Shown: positions 53,113-63,121 of the stretch, one piece after another
Layout of the letters: every line of letters starts with the position of its first letter
Numbering within the stretch: position 1 is the first letter of the stretch
DNA from: JAAFHB01 sp963677935
GTDB taxonomy: Bacteria; Bacteroidota; Bacteroidia; Bacteroidales; Prolixibacteraceae
NCBI GenBank assembly: GCA_963677935.2
Contig: CAXXEH010000003.1
Span: forward strand, 3,472,001-3,536,000
Reading direction: 5' to 3'
DNA length: 64,000 bases
The notes under the pieces: model-generated
What the model saw: the letters and a program-made list of their open reading frames with translations, nothing else
Told to the model about the DNA's origin: nothing
Databases searched by the model: none
Translations under genes and position numbers: made by a program

Positions 53113-54978
53113 TTATTTCCGGACATCGATTGTTTCTTCCAGCCAGACTTTATAACGATTCTCTTTGCTCCATTCATTCCCAGCCGAAGAAAAATCACAA
53201 AAACGAACGGTCCTGTTATCTGCACCAAGCTGAACATAACTTCCCATCTGTAATGGTACGGTAAAGCACATCCATACGTTTGCAGGCTTTTCAGAGCATG
53301 GCTCTAATGGAACGATTCCATTTTTGTCAAGTACAATTGCCGATTCATCAATATCACCACCTCCTAAACGGGAATCACGGGCAAGCAGAATGGGGCCGCG
53401 GGTCAATGCAAAATGACGGCCCTTCCTCACTACTTTTCCACGGAGGTCTAATTTTATTGTGACCCGGTCGCCCCTTTTCCATATTCGCGAAACCGATTTG
53501 TAAGTACCAGCTTCAATCTTTTCTTCATATTGACCATTAACGGAGATGGAGCTCTTTTCAGACCATTCAGGAATCCGGAACATAATTGGAAAATTGGCTT
53601 CTTTTTCAGGAATAGCTTCAACAACGATCGAGTCTGATTCAGGATAATTTGTTGTTTGTTTGAGAAACACATTATTTCCATCAGCCAACTGTACTTTTGC
53701 TTCTGATTGGCAATAAAAATTAACAACAATGCCATCATCGTTTTTCATTACAGCAAAACGGGGCATTAAAACAAATGCCCGGGGACCATTGGCAATACAA
53801 CAACTGATCTCCATACCACATTGTTTCGCCCCTGGTGTTTTGTACCCTTCTAACTGGGTATAATATATCAATGTAGAGCCATCTGTCTTTACAGCTCCCA
53901 ATAAGGAGTTGTAGAAGCTTTTCTCGATCTGGTCGGCATAGACAGATTTTCCGGTTACCTTTAATAAATCGAAGCATAATTTGACCCAGGTTGTTGCCAC
54001 ACAGGTTTCATTGGTCTGAAAGGATGGGAAAATCTGGTTAAAGTGACCATGGTACCAACATTCAAAGGCAGACCCCGACCCGGCCACGTTGATTTCGGTC
54101 CTGATAATATTTTGAACAGTCGCTTCAACTGCCGAAAGGTAAAGAGGAAATCCGGTTACCCGGTAAAGTTCCAGTAATCCTTCATAGCACGACATCATTT
54201 CATAGGACTTTACGCCGTTTTCCCAGCTAAACCACTCCTTTGGATGTGGATATCGGTCAGCTACATCTACCCCGGCCAAGGCTTTGGAGATTAGTTTTGG
54301 ATAATCCTCTGTTTCCCATTGGGTAACAATGTAATTGGCAAAATCGAGAAACCTTTTTTCTCCGGTGACTTCATACAGCAGTACAATTGGCTGAAGGACT
54401 GAACTACTGGCCATGCCCCGGTGATTTCCGGTTTTAACAATATTTGTTTTGCCCGGACCAACTTCAGCAAGTAAATGATCGGCGAGCCTTATGGCAGCTT
54501 TCAGCACATTTTTGTCCCTGCTGATTCCGTAATATTCCAATAGTCCAAGTAATGTGTATTTTCTTCCCCAAATGTCCCATTGTTGCAGGTGTGCATTATC
54601 CGCATAGTTACCGATATAGCCATCCGGAGATTGGGTCGCGAGTAAATCGGTTACAGATTGCTTTATTTTTGCAAATAATTCCGGATCGTGATTGTACTGG
54701 TATGCACCAATAGCCGAAGTAACCCATTTCCCCCAAAATTCGGTTTGCCAGAGCCTTGTTTCATTGCGATGTTTAAACGGTTCAATCAGGTGTGAAGCAT
54801 CCTGTGCGAGGATGCGGTTCTTATTCAATTCATCGAGCTTATTGCCGACAAATCCATTTAGTTTTACAGATGAGATTGCCGACAATTGATCCCTGACAAC
54901 TGGTGAAACTATCGGTTGTGCAATAACATGTCCTGCACACAAAACGAAGCAAAGAATAAAACTTAAAATTTTTGACAT
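53113..54978 (-). CDS. GH127-family glycosidase, second copy
   Basis: This 621-residue secreted protein (signal peptide ending near GHVIAQ) is a paralogue of 30439-32328. Both share WQTEFWGKW, WDIWGRKYTLLGLL, MMSCYEGLLELYR and the zinc-thiolate site: Glu/Cys in NETCVATTW and the Cys pair in MEISCCIANG. As in HypBA1, a Cys nucleophile and beta-L-arabinofuranosidase activity are expected. It is the first gene of the 26.6-kb run and has a good promoter about 110 bp upstream. Having the two copies at opposite ends of the same run suggests they remove differently placed arabinose residues. Confidence 0.85.
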   Translation of the reverse strand: MSKILSFILCFVLCAGHVIAQPIVSPVVRDQLSAISSVKLNGFVGNKLDELNKNRILAQDASHLIEPFKHRNETRLWQTEFWGKWVTSAIGAYQYNHDPELFAKIKQSVTDLLATQSPDGYIGNYADNAHLQQWDIWGRKYTLLGLLEYYGISRDKNVLKAAIRLADHLLAEVGPGKTNIVKTGNHRGMASSSVLQPIVLLYEVTGEKRFLDFANYIVTQWETEDYPKLISKALAGVDVADRYPHPKEWFSWENGVKSYEMMSCYEGLLELYRVTGFPLYLSAVEATVQNIIRTEINVAGSGSAFECWYHGHFNQIFPSFQTNETCVATTWVKLCFDLLKVTGKSVYADQIEKSFYNSLLGAVKTDGSTLIYYTQLEGYKTPGAKQCGMEISCCIANGPRAFVLMPRFAVMKNDDGIVVNFYCQSEAKVQLADGNNVFLKQTTNYPESDSIVVEAIPEKEANFPIMFRIPEWSEKSSISVNGQYEEKIEAGTYKSVSRIWKRGDRVTIKLDLRGKVVRKGRHFALTRGPILLARDSRLGGGDIDESAIVLDKNGIVPLEPCSEKPANVWMCFTVPLQMGSYVQLGADNRTVRFCDFSSAGNEWSKENRYKVWLEETIDVRK

Positions 54979-55086
54979 GTAGGAATATATTGATTTTATT
55001 ACAGTTGTACTAAAAGGGGTAAATGACCCGAAGGAACATGCCGTTAATCTGAAGCGATCAAAATGCTCTGATTCAAAATATTAATA

Positions 55087-55116
55087 CAAAAATATTCCTG
55101 TGGGTCGACTATTCAA
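55087..55116 (-). promoter_or_regulatory. candidate promoter of the 26.6-kb enzyme operon
   Basis: Read on the minus strand: TTG (55116-55114), a 19-bp spacer, TATTTTTG (55094-55087). It is the only close match to the Bacteroidota promoter consensus that I found in the gaps of this run, and it directly precedes the first enzyme gene. Confidence 0.6.
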
Positions 55117-55171
55117 GAGCGTAATTATACTTTATTGGACAATTCTGTTGACCTGGCGAATTATTAAGGAT

Positions 55172-55209
55172 GAATAATAGACCCGGAAATAAATTCCGGG
55201 TCATTATTC
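55172..55209 (-). terminator. terminator hairpin after the SusCD unit
   Basis: GAATAATAGACCCGGAA (55172-55188) and TTCCGGGTCATTATTC (55194-55209) form a stem of about 16 bp with one bulged base and a 5-nt loop. It lies about 75 bp past the stop codon of the DUF1735 gene. The T-run after it is weak. Confidence 0.65.
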
Positions 55210-55284
55210 ATTAATTAGATGATTAAAAATTTCACAATGAAGGTTTTGCAATCTTTTGAGATCTCTTCATTTTATGAAGGAGGA

Positions 55285-56700
55285 TTAATAGATAACAGGT
55301 GTAAAATTTTCCGTAGGAATAATCCTATCCCTGGCAACGATGGTGTCCTGCGCAGCGATTGTATAGGTTCCACTTGGCAAAACAATCTGAGGAACAGTAT
55401 AAACAAGATAATCAAAAATTGTATTTGTAGCCACCTTTAACACAACCTTTATTGTATGAGACTTAAAAGTTAACCCCTTGACTTCGTATAACTTTTGCTG
55501 GAATTGATTGGCAGGTGTCACTGTTGAAACATTTGTTGCAACAGGTACTGTCATATCATCCAGATAAACATCAAATGCACCATAACTAGGTCCTGTCTTC
55601 CAATAAAGTGCAATTCCATCTCCTGTAAAATTAAAAGTAAAGTAATTTCCCACCGTACTGGAATAATGCCTGTCGCCACCATAATTGGCTGCCTCCGGAC
55701 TCGTAGACCATGCTCCGGTATATACAATTGCGGAATTGTTGTCATCTCTGGTTTGGATAGGTCCTTCAAGTACAGGTGCAGTGTATTGTACAGAATAATT
55801 ATACGCAAGAACAATTGAATTACGTTTTATCCCTCCCGTTTCATCGCCGTCTTTGACGAATTTACCTGTTCCCGATACCGGGACACTTGAACCGGATGTC
55901 TGAGAAATTGAACAAGCGCCATCACTGCCAATCAGAAGATTCATCATTAGATTTCCGATCAATATTTTGCTGCTGATTACGCTGTTTACCCAGACCTGGC
56001 TCTTACCATTAGTGGATAAAGCCCATATTTCATTATTGATCAGGGATGATGTGCGATAAACATTATTCTCAACAACCTTTCCGGTTGGATCCTTTACAAT
56101 ACTAGCTCCCCTGTGAAAATAATTCCCTTGATACTGATTGACATATTTAACAGCAAACATGGTATAATTTTTGGGTAAAATGGTCCATTGACTGGCTACT
56201 CTGGGATCGGGGTTAGTTAAAGATGACTTACCGCTCAGAACCGAATCCAGATTCGTTGCACTCTTCAGGCGAATTGGTATTACATATCCCAGTTTTGCGG
56301 ACAGCGGATCATCAAAAAAAGCATCTTTCAATTGCACTTCGATACTTCCATTTAATTTACCTGCCGGAATTGTTAATTTGTCGGATGAACTCAAAGTGTA
56401 ATAGGCTGAAGGCATTAAAAGGATGGGATCCTTTGTAGACTCAAATTGTGCCCTGGTGCAAAGATCAGTTGCTATTTCAATATTAAATACCCGATCCTTC
56501 GTGTTATTGTAAACTCCACCCATTACAGCAGGAATCTGGAACTTATGACCATAGTCATTCGCGCTGTTGTAGGTATCAAGAGTCTCCACAGGATATTGAT
56601 TAGGGAAATAACCAGCTGTATAATCAAAATCCACAAATTTATTCTTCTCACAGCCTATCAGTCCGGCAATCAGAGTTAGTATTATCAGTATTTTTTTCAT
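55285..56700 (-). CDS. DUF1735-type surface glycan-binding lipoprotein
   Basis: This 471-residue protein has a clear lipoprotein signal (LIAGLIGCEKN). The first half is the immunoglobulin-like DUF1735 domain (FVDFDYTAGYFPNQYP, then YYTLSSSDKLTIPAGKLNGS); the second half, from about residue 185, is a separate beta-rich domain with IALYWKTGPSYGAFDVYLD, resembling a carbohydrate-binding jelly-roll. Such proteins follow susD genes in many polysaccharide loci and act as surface glycan-binding proteins (SusE/F position). It lies 52 bp after the SusD gene and ends the SusCD transcript before a terminator. Confidence 0.82.
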   Translation of the reverse strand: MKKILIILTLIAGLIGCEKNKFVDFDYTAGYFPNQYPVETLDTYNSANDYGHKFQIPAVMGGVYNNTKDRVFNIEIATDLCTRAQFESTKDPILLMPSAYYTLSSSDKLTIPAGKLNGSIEVQLKDAFFDDPLSAKLGYVIPIRLKSATNLDSVLSGKSSLTNPDPRVASQWTILPKNYTMFAVKYVNQYQGNYFHRGASIVKDPTGKVVENNVYRTSSLINNEIWALSTNGKSQVWVNSVISSKILIGNLMMNLLIGSDGACSISQTSGSSVPVSGTGKFVKDGDETGGIKRNSIVLAYNYSVQYTAPVLEGPIQTRDDNNSAIVYTGAWSTSPEAANYGGDRHYSSTVGNYFTFNFTGDGIALYWKTGPSYGAFDVYLDDMTVPVATNVSTVTPANQFQQKLYEVKGLTFKSHTIKVVLKVATNTIFDYLVYTVPQIVLPSGTYTIAAQDTIVARDRIIPTENFTPVIY

Positions 56701-56752
56701 ATCTGAATATTATTATATATTTATTCGATCGTCAAATTTTATAATGAAAACT

Positions 56753-58366
56753 TTACCACCCATCATTTTGAACCAATTTTGTAGTCTTGTCCTTTTCTGA
56801 CTGCGGAATCGGATAATGGTAATTCTTATCGGTGAAGACTCTGTTCTCTACGGTAAACCGCTGATAGGTCAATGTTGTCCCATTCAAAACAATTTTCATC
56901 CCGGTAACTGGTTTAGCGAGAACCTGGTCGCCGATTTTCCAACGGCGGACATCGAAGAACCGGTGCTCCTCGAAAGCCAGTTCAACACGGCGTTCGTTGC
57001 GGATACGATCACGCATCTGATCTTTGGTAAGTCCAACGGGCAGATTTGGCATTCCGGCACGCTTGCGGATTTGATTAACTGCATCATAAACACTGGCATC
57101 GGCTCCAACTGCTTCATTCTGGGCTTCTGCATAGTTCAGCAATATCTCAGCATACCTGAATATCACCCAGGGTCGGCGAACCAAAGTATTGGTAACCTGG
57201 TTCCAGGTGGCAGAACCACTTAAAAATTTGGAAAGATAGTAACCAGTTTTTGTCCCGTTTATACTCTGGTCACCGGCATCTTTACCTCCAGCATAGGTAT
57301 TGATGGCAGTTGATTTGAAAACTGAACCATTATAAAATATTGACGCTGCCATCCGTGGATCCCTGTTAATGTACGGGTCTGCCGGATTATAACCTGAAGC
57401 CACATCGGTGATTGGAAGACCTGTTTTCATTTCATAGGCATCAACCAACTCCTGTGTTGGGTTTGTTCTCCCCAATGCCCCATTGAAACTTATTGGAGCA
57501 TTATTCGTTTCGATATCATTTCGGTTGTTGGCTGCTGTAGCAAAGATCACCTCTGCGTTATAAGCGGCAACCGAATAATTGAAAATATTTGCATATGTTG
57601 CATAAAGACTATGCGCCTTAAGATCAATTAATGCCTTGGCTGCAGCTGCAGCTTTTTGCCAGAGTATGACATCGTTGGAAGGATTGTTTAATAGGCTGGC
57701 AGCATATAGTAAAGTACGCGATTTTAGCGCCAGTGCTGCTGCCTTGGTAGCACGACCTTTATCCGCGTCAGCCGATTGAGCTATCGCTAAAGGTAAAACC
57801 AGAATTGCTGAATCGCAGTCGGCAAGAATTTGGTCAACTGTTTCAGTAAAGGTATTTCTCGGAAGATCAATGTTGTCGGTTGTATTATAAACCTTATTAA
57901 CAATCACTACCCCACCGTACCGTTTCATTAGTTCAAAATGAAAATATGCTCTTAAGAAGAAAGCTTCACCTCTCAAACGCGGAATATCGGTTGTCGGGAT
58001 AATATTGGCAGTTTTTGCCTTTGCAATAAAAACATTAACCTGCCTGATTCCATTATAGTTGGTTGCATACACATCATCGAGCGTACGGAGCGGGCTCCAG
58101 GTTCCATTGTTAAAAATATTGACCGAGGAATTCAGATTGGAATTGACGGCCTCATCGCAACCCGCTGCCAGCATTGCACCGTCATATCGGTTAAATCCCT
58201 CCTGCAAATAGGCATAACCCTGATTAAGCTGTCCGCGGGCTGAATTATTCAGTTTCCAGAATTGATCTTCGGTAACCGGCCCATCATAAAAGTCAAACTT
58301 CAAGAAATCACATGAAGAGGTTAACAACAGAAGGGTGAATAGTATAGGAAAAATGTGCTTTTTCAT
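56753..58366 (-). CDS. susD: SusD/RagB-family outer-membrane lipoprotein
   Basis: This 537-residue lipoprotein (signal LLLLTSSCDFLKFD) has the TPR-rich SusD fold. Typical segments are the N-terminal VTEDQFWKLNN, RGEAFFLRAYFHFELMKRYGGV, ALKSRTLLYAASLL and the C-terminal RNERRVELAFEEHRFFDVRRWK. SusD caps the SusC channel and binds the glycan on the cell surface. It pairs with the SusC gene directly upstream (21 bp), and the DUF1735 protein follows. The glycan specificity cannot be read. Confidence 0.93.
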   Translation of the reverse strand: MKKHIFPILFTLLLLTSSCDFLKFDFYDGPVTEDQFWKLNNSARGQLNQGYAYLQEGFNRYDGAMLAAGCDEAVNSNLNSSVNIFNNGTWSPLRTLDDVYATNYNGIRQVNVFIAKAKTANIIPTTDIPRLRGEAFFLRAYFHFELMKRYGGVVIVNKVYNTTDNIDLPRNTFTETVDQILADCDSAILVLPLAIAQSADADKGRATKAAALALKSRTLLYAASLLNNPSNDVILWQKAAAAAKALIDLKAHSLYATYANIFNYSVAAYNAEVIFATAANNRNDIETNNAPISFNGALGRTNPTQELVDAYEMKTGLPITDVASGYNPADPYINRDPRMAASIFYNGSVFKSTAINTYAGGKDAGDQSINGTKTGYYLSKFLSGSATWNQVTNTLVRRPWVIFRYAEILLNYAEAQNEAVGADASVYDAVNQIRKRAGMPNLPVGLTKDQMRDRIRNERRVELAFEEHRFFDVRRWKIGDQVLAKPVTGMKIVLNGTTLTYQRFTVENRVFTDKNYHYPIPQSEKDKTTKLVQNDGW

Positions 58367-58387
58367 ATTCTTAAAATTTAATACTTT

Positions 58388-61300
58388 TTAAAATTTCAGG
58401 TTTAAGCCTGCTGACACAGTACGAACATAGGGATACGAGGAATTGAATCCGGCGAAATTCATTTCGGGATCTATATCCAATCCTGTTTTATTGAAATTTA
58501 GCAGATTAAATCCATTCAGATAGAACCTCAGCGATCTAATTTTAAGCCTCTTAGAAATTTCATCAGGAATAGTATATCCAACCTCAACCGATTTTAATCT
58601 TAGATAATTACCCGATCTAAGCCAAAAATCAGAATCTGCGGTATTGTTTCCACGATCTGAAATACCAAGCCTTGGATAAGGTGCTGTTGGATTTAAGGCC
58701 GTCCACGCATCAACGCTGAACTGGTTGATATAACCTGTACTGTTTGTACCAGCCTGTACAAGTGTACGAATCTGAATTGTCCGTCCACCAACTCCCTGCA
58801 TCAAAGCTGAAAAATCGAAATTTCTGTACTGACCACCTATTCTAAATCCATAATAGGAATCAGGTGTATCGTTATAGTCAGTCATCACGCGGTCGAAATT
58901 ATCAATCACCTTATCGTTATTGACGTCTTTGTACTTGATATCACCCGGACGGACGATCCCGGCAAAACGTTGCACCGGACTATTGTCAATCTCTGCCTGC
59001 GACTTAAAAATACCATCGGAAAGCAACATCAGTTTCCCTAATCCGGAAACAGCGCCAATATTGTGCCCTTTCTGAAGCTGGTAATTTACCAAACCTGCAG
59101 ATTCATTAATTCTAAGAATTTTGTTTTTGGCTGATGTATAATTTCCGCTTAGGTAAAGGGTAAAATCACCGATTTTTTTTGTAAAATCGATCATCCCCTC
59201 GAAGCCTCTAAGACGTGTTTCTCCATCATTGATGTTAAATGAGGTCATACCAATAATAGAGGGACGAATAGGATTTGTAAGGATATCCTTCCGGATTTCA
59301 TTAAAATAGTTGACAGCTATTGACACGCTGTTTTTCAGTATTTTGGCCTCGAATCCCAAATCGGTTTTATAGGCTTTCTCCCAGGTAATATCAGGATTGG
59401 GTAATGTTCTTTCTGAACCACCCTGAACAAAGGTAAAACTGTTCCCGAAAGCATAACCACCACCGGAGGAATTGTACAGGTAGGCATATGGGAATTTATT
59501 GGTTTCACCGGTCGAACTGTTTCCTGCCATTCCATAGGAACCCCGAAATTTCAGGTAATCTATAAATGACAACTTTTTGAAAAAATTCTCCTCTGAAATA
59601 ACCCATCCCAATGCGATTGCCGGAAAGAGTCCGAATTGTTTACCCGGCATATAATTATCGCTGCCTGTGTAACCGGCAACCAGATCAACATAATACCTGT
59701 CGTTGTAAGAGTAGGAACCCCTTGCAGAGACGCCTTGTCGTTTGTCTTCAAACCTGCTCGGAATAGAAGTTATGGCTTGCTGGTAGCGGACACTTCCGCT
59801 AATAGCGTGTTTCCCAAAGCTGTTTTTATAATCAAGACCAGTCCAGATTTCATTACTTCTGCTGTTATCTGCAAAAGCCGATGTTAAATAGCCCAAAGGA
59901 GTTTTAGTGCCAAACCGGGTCAGGGTACCATTTGCACTGCGTTGGTAAATCTCGTAATTCTGACTGCGTCCGCTTGTATATCTTCCCTGGATATCAAAAG
60001 TATAGAAAATATTGGCTGACAGCCCCTTTAATATAAAGTCGAGTTTATGATTCGCATTCAAAGTACCCAACAATACGCGGGTTAATTCGCTACTGTAACC
60101 ATTGCTCTTTAACTGAGCCAAGGGGTTGTTCGAAAACAAGCTGGAGCCGCCATAGGAACCATTCTCATTTAACAACGGGAATGCATTGGGTGGTGTAGTA
60201 AACACAGTGCTCAAAAAGCTGGAGGCACCAAAGTTGCCTGGTTCACGTCGGTCTTCGACCCGACCGCCCATGTCCAGTTGAACATTGAGCATCGGTGTAA
60301 CCTGGATATCGAGATTTGTCCGCAGATTATAACGCTGGTAACCCACATTGGTATTAAATTGCGAAGTCTTTGCATCGTTGAAGAGTCCGTTCTGATCAAA
60401 AAAACTAAGAGTGGTAAAATACCGTATTGTGCGCGAACCTCCTGAAGCAGTCAGCACATGTCTCTGGACCAATGCATTATCTTTAATAAACTTATTTACA
60501 AAGTTGTTGCTGGGATAATTATACGGATCACTTCCCGATTTGTAGTTGGCAAGAGTACCTTCAGAATAGAGGGCAGGGAAACCATCGTTTTGGAGCGCCT
60601 GATTGTAAAGTGTTCCGAAAGTATAAGAGTCCAGCGGTTTGGTCAATGCAGTTGGCATCTGCGAACCCATCTGCATATCGTATGAAAAGCGTGTACGTTC
60701 AGCGCTTCCACGTTTTGTGGTAATTAAGAGAACGCCGTTAGCACCCCGGTTGCCATACCATGCCAGTGAAGCAGCATCTTTTAATACGGTAACGGATTCA
60801 ATTTCGTTTAAATCCATGTCAGAAAAATCACGGGCAACACCATCAACCAATAACAACGGGACATTTGCACCAGCAAAAGATGCCCTATTTCGAATTACAA
60901 TAGTGGCCAAATCCTGACCTGGTTGTGTACCGCTCTGCCAAACATTGAGTCCTGGCGCTTGTCCAGCCAATAAGTTTGTCAGTGAGCTCATAGGTAATTG
61001 GGACAAATTGGAAGCTTTAATTGTTGATACAGTCCCATTGATTTCGCGCTTTTTGACTGTGCCAAACGGAATAAAAACATTGTCCTTTTCTCCGGCCTCG
61101 GCAATCGAAGGAGTTACCTGGATCACAACAGCATCCTTGCTATTTTTAATATCCTGATAGGATGTCAGATACCCGTCCTTCATAAATACGAGTACATCAC
61201 CTTTCAAAACCGGGATTTGAAAACGTCCTTCTGCATCTGTTTTTGCTTCTGTGCCACGTTCCTGTACTTCGACAGTTATCCCTGAAACAGGTTGTTTGTT

Positions 61301-61408
61301 TTTATCGGTTACAATACCTGAAATGGTATTTGGAACCTGCTCCTGAGCCTGTAGTTCTGTCAATAACATTGAAAAAAGAACCACCATCAATAAATATCTT
61401 AATTTCAT
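58388..61408 (-). CDS. susC: SusC/RagA-family TonB-dependent glycan importer
   Basis: This 1006-residue outer-membrane protein has a signal peptide ending near LQAQEQ, a carboxypeptidase-D-like regulatory domain (ISGIVTDKNKQPVSGITVEV, residues about 28-95), a TonB plug with LLLVDGVARDFSDMDLNEIE and SVTVLKDAASLAWYGNRGAN, and a 22-strand barrel ending in the C-terminal strand VRTVSAGLNLKF. With SusD it forms a lidded complex that imports oligosaccharides using TonB energy. It is shorter than a full SusC with an STN domain, and no STN is seen. It lies 25 bp downstream of another SusD gene. Confidence 0.95.
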   Translation of the reverse strand: MKLRYLLMVVLFSMLLTELQAQEQVPNTISGIVTDKNKQPVSGITVEVQERGTEAKTDAEGRFQIPVLKGDVLVFMKDGYLTSYQDIKNSKDAVVIQVTPSIAEAGEKDNVFIPFGTVKKREINGTVSTIKASNLSQLPMSSLTNLLAGQAPGLNVWQSGTQPGQDLATIVIRNRASFAGANVPLLLVDGVARDFSDMDLNEIESVTVLKDAASLAWYGNRGANGVLLITTKRGSAERTRFSYDMQMGSQMPTALTKPLDSYTFGTLYNQALQNDGFPALYSEGTLANYKSGSDPYNYPSNNFVNKFIKDNALVQRHVLTASGGSRTIRYFTTLSFFDQNGLFNDAKTSQFNTNVGYQRYNLRTNLDIQVTPMLNVQLDMGGRVEDRREPGNFGASSFLSTVFTTPPNAFPLLNENGSYGGSSLFSNNPLAQLKSNGYSSELTRVLLGTLNANHKLDFILKGLSANIFYTFDIQGRYTSGRSQNYEIYQRSANGTLTRFGTKTPLGYLTSAFADNSRSNEIWTGLDYKNSFGKHAISGSVRYQQAITSIPSRFEDKRQGVSARGSYSYNDRYYVDLVAGYTGSDNYMPGKQFGLFPAIALGWVISEENFFKKLSFIDYLKFRGSYGMAGNSSTGETNKFPYAYLYNSSGGGYAFGNSFTFVQGGSERTLPNPDITWEKAYKTDLGFEAKILKNSVSIAVNYFNEIRKDILTNPIRPSIIGMTSFNINDGETRLRGFEGMIDFTKKIGDFTLYLSGNYTSAKNKILRINESAGLVNYQLQKGHNIGAVSGLGKLMLLSDGIFKSQAEIDNSPVQRFAGIVRPGDIKYKDVNNDKVIDNFDRVMTDYNDTPDSYYGFRIGGQYRNFDFSALMQGVGGRTIQIRTLVQAGTNSTGYINQFSVDAWTALNPTAPYPRLGISDRGNNTADSDFWLRSGNYLRLKSVEVGYTIPDEISKRLKIRSLRFYLNGFNLLNFNKTGLDIDPEMNFAGFNSSYPYVRTVSAGLNLKF

Positions 61409-61433
61409 ATTTTCTACTTGTTTAGATTAATAG

Positions 61434-63101
61434 CTACCATCCGGGGTTCTGTACCATATTCTTACTTTTTTGAATCTCTGTCTTCGGGATTGGATAGAGG
61501 TGCATGTATTCTTCAAAAACCCTTTGATAGAATTCGGTCAGCTTTCTAGGGGTATAGGTGAATGTCCCATTGGTGTTTTTGACGACATTTATTCCATAGA
61601 TAGGTTGGGCAATAATCTCCACCCCTTTTTTCCAACGTTGGGCATCATACAAACGGTGGTCTTCAAAAGCTAATTCGACTGCTCTTTCGTTCCGGATACG
61701 CACCCTCATCTGATCTTTTGTCAAACCATCAGGTAAATCAGGCATTGCTGAACGGCTTCGTAGTTGGTTGATTGCACTGTAAACACTGGCGTCCGGACCA
61801 ACTGCTTCGTTTTGTGCTTCTGCATAATTCAGCAGGATTTCCCCATAGCGAAAAAATACAAAGTTTAAAAGGGCATTTTGCGTAAAAGGCGTCTTAAAAA
61901 CCTCCGGCCACATTTTTCTGCAATAATAACCAGTTGTAGTATATGCTGCATTATTTGAAGTATAATCAGAACCCCCATCCCACATTTGCATTTTGCGGCT
62001 TTGCCATGGAGCATCGTTGTACAAGATATTAGCATAAAAACGGGGGTCGCGTTTGGCATAAGGATTTGCAGGATCATACCCTGATTTAGGATCGGTGATC
62101 GGAAGCCCGTTGCTCATTTCATACAAATCGACATGGTTTTGAGTGGGATTAAACTCTCCTTGCCTTCCACCCGATCCGGGTGATACAACCGATAGCATAG
62201 GATAACTAGGATCTTTGGGACCCCTGACTTTTATTAAAATGTATTCATTAGTAGTCCCATTTCCGGGAGGACTCAGAATTTCACTGTAAATTGGATGTAA
62301 TGTATATTTGTTCATATCCATTACAGCCTTGGCTGCATCGGCTGCGGCTTTCCACTTTGCAGCATCACCACTCATGTTGTGAAGCGGACTCGCAGCGTAA
62401 AGGAGCAAACGTGATTTCAATGCTCTGGCAGCGCCGGCAGTAGCCCTTCCATAATTTGCCTGATCGTAATCATCCGGAAGTGCAGCTATTGCCTTCTCGA
62501 TATCTTTTAAAATAAATGCAACACATTCGTCATAAGTACTTCTTGGAAAATCAATATCATCAGTAGGTAAGTAAGCTTTATCGATGATGACCACCCCGCC
62601 AAACCTTTTAATCAGCTCAAAATACATGAATGCCCGTAAATAATACATCTCCCCCTTGATCCTTCCGGGATTTTGTTCGGCAGTCCATGCAACCTGATCT
62701 ATTCTGGGAAGCATTTTGTTTGCAATGCGGATACCGGTATAGCACATGGTCCAAACGCCTGAGACCTCATTTAATTGATATCTGTCACTTAATGATGTCG
62801 GATTAATCAGTGCATGGTCATGATATAATCCTTTCTGAAAGGTATAAATAAGATTGGAGGTGATATCGGTTCCCACTGCTTCATCCGTAACCTGAGAAGT
62901 ACCGGTAATACCGGTCCAACGTAAATAATCATCAGGGCGGTAACGGTATGCATTATCGGCAAATTGAGCTGCCAGTACCGGATCGGCAAAGACCTTATCC
63001 TCATCAAGTGCGACTTCCGGTGCAACCTCAAGAAATTTATTGTTGCAACTTATTGACAAAGTCACTAAACATATCAGTAGAAAAACATATATTCTTTTCA
63101 T
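61434..63101 (-). CDS. susD: SusD/RagB-family outer-membrane lipoprotein
   Basis: This 555-residue lipoprotein (signal VTLSISCNNKFLEV) has the SusD fold with EVALDEDKVFADPVLAAQFA, the helix RIKGEMYYLRAFMYFELIKR, GGVVIIDKAYLP, AARALKSRLLLYAASPLHN and RNERAVELAFEDHRLYDAQR. It belongs with the SusC gene cut by the right window edge (20-bp gap). Together with the following SusC/SusD pair it makes a double SusCD locus, so the system may import two related glycans or fragments. It is closely related in sequence to the second SusD in this window. Confidence 0.93.
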   Translation of the reverse strand: MKRIYVFLLICLVTLSISCNNKFLEVAPEVALDEDKVFADPVLAAQFADNAYRYRPDDYLRWTGITGTSQVTDEAVGTDITSNLIYTFQKGLYHDHALINPTSLSDRYQLNEVSGVWTMCYTGIRIANKMLPRIDQVAWTAEQNPGRIKGEMYYLRAFMYFELIKRFGGVVIIDKAYLPTDDIDFPRSTYDECVAFILKDIEKAIAALPDDYDQANYGRATAGAARALKSRLLLYAASPLHNMSGDAAKWKAAADAAKAVMDMNKYTLHPIYSEILSPPGNGTTNEYILIKVRGPKDPSYPMLSVVSPGSGGRQGEFNPTQNHVDLYEMSNGLPITDPKSGYDPANPYAKRDPRFYANILYNDAPWQSRKMQMWDGGSDYTSNNAAYTTTGYYCRKMWPEVFKTPFTQNALLNFVFFRYGEILLNYAEAQNEAVGPDASVYSAINQLRSRSAMPDLPDGLTKDQMRVRIRNERAVELAFEDHRLYDAQRWKKGVEIIAQPIYGINVVKNTNGTFTYTPRKLTEFYQRVFEEYMHLYPIPKTEIQKSKNMVQNPGW

Positions 63102-63121
63102 AATATCGAGTTTAAAGTGGA

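Larger units (their letters stand above)
54979..55284. other. intergenic region between SusCD unit and enzyme operon
   Basis: No gene is visible in these 306 bp. They hold a terminator hairpin for the upstream SusCD transcript (55172-55209) and a candidate promoter for the enzyme operon (55087-55116). A pyrimidine- and purine-mixed leader of about 100 bp lies between the promoter and the GH127 ATG, without a recognised riboswitch. Confidence 0.7.
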
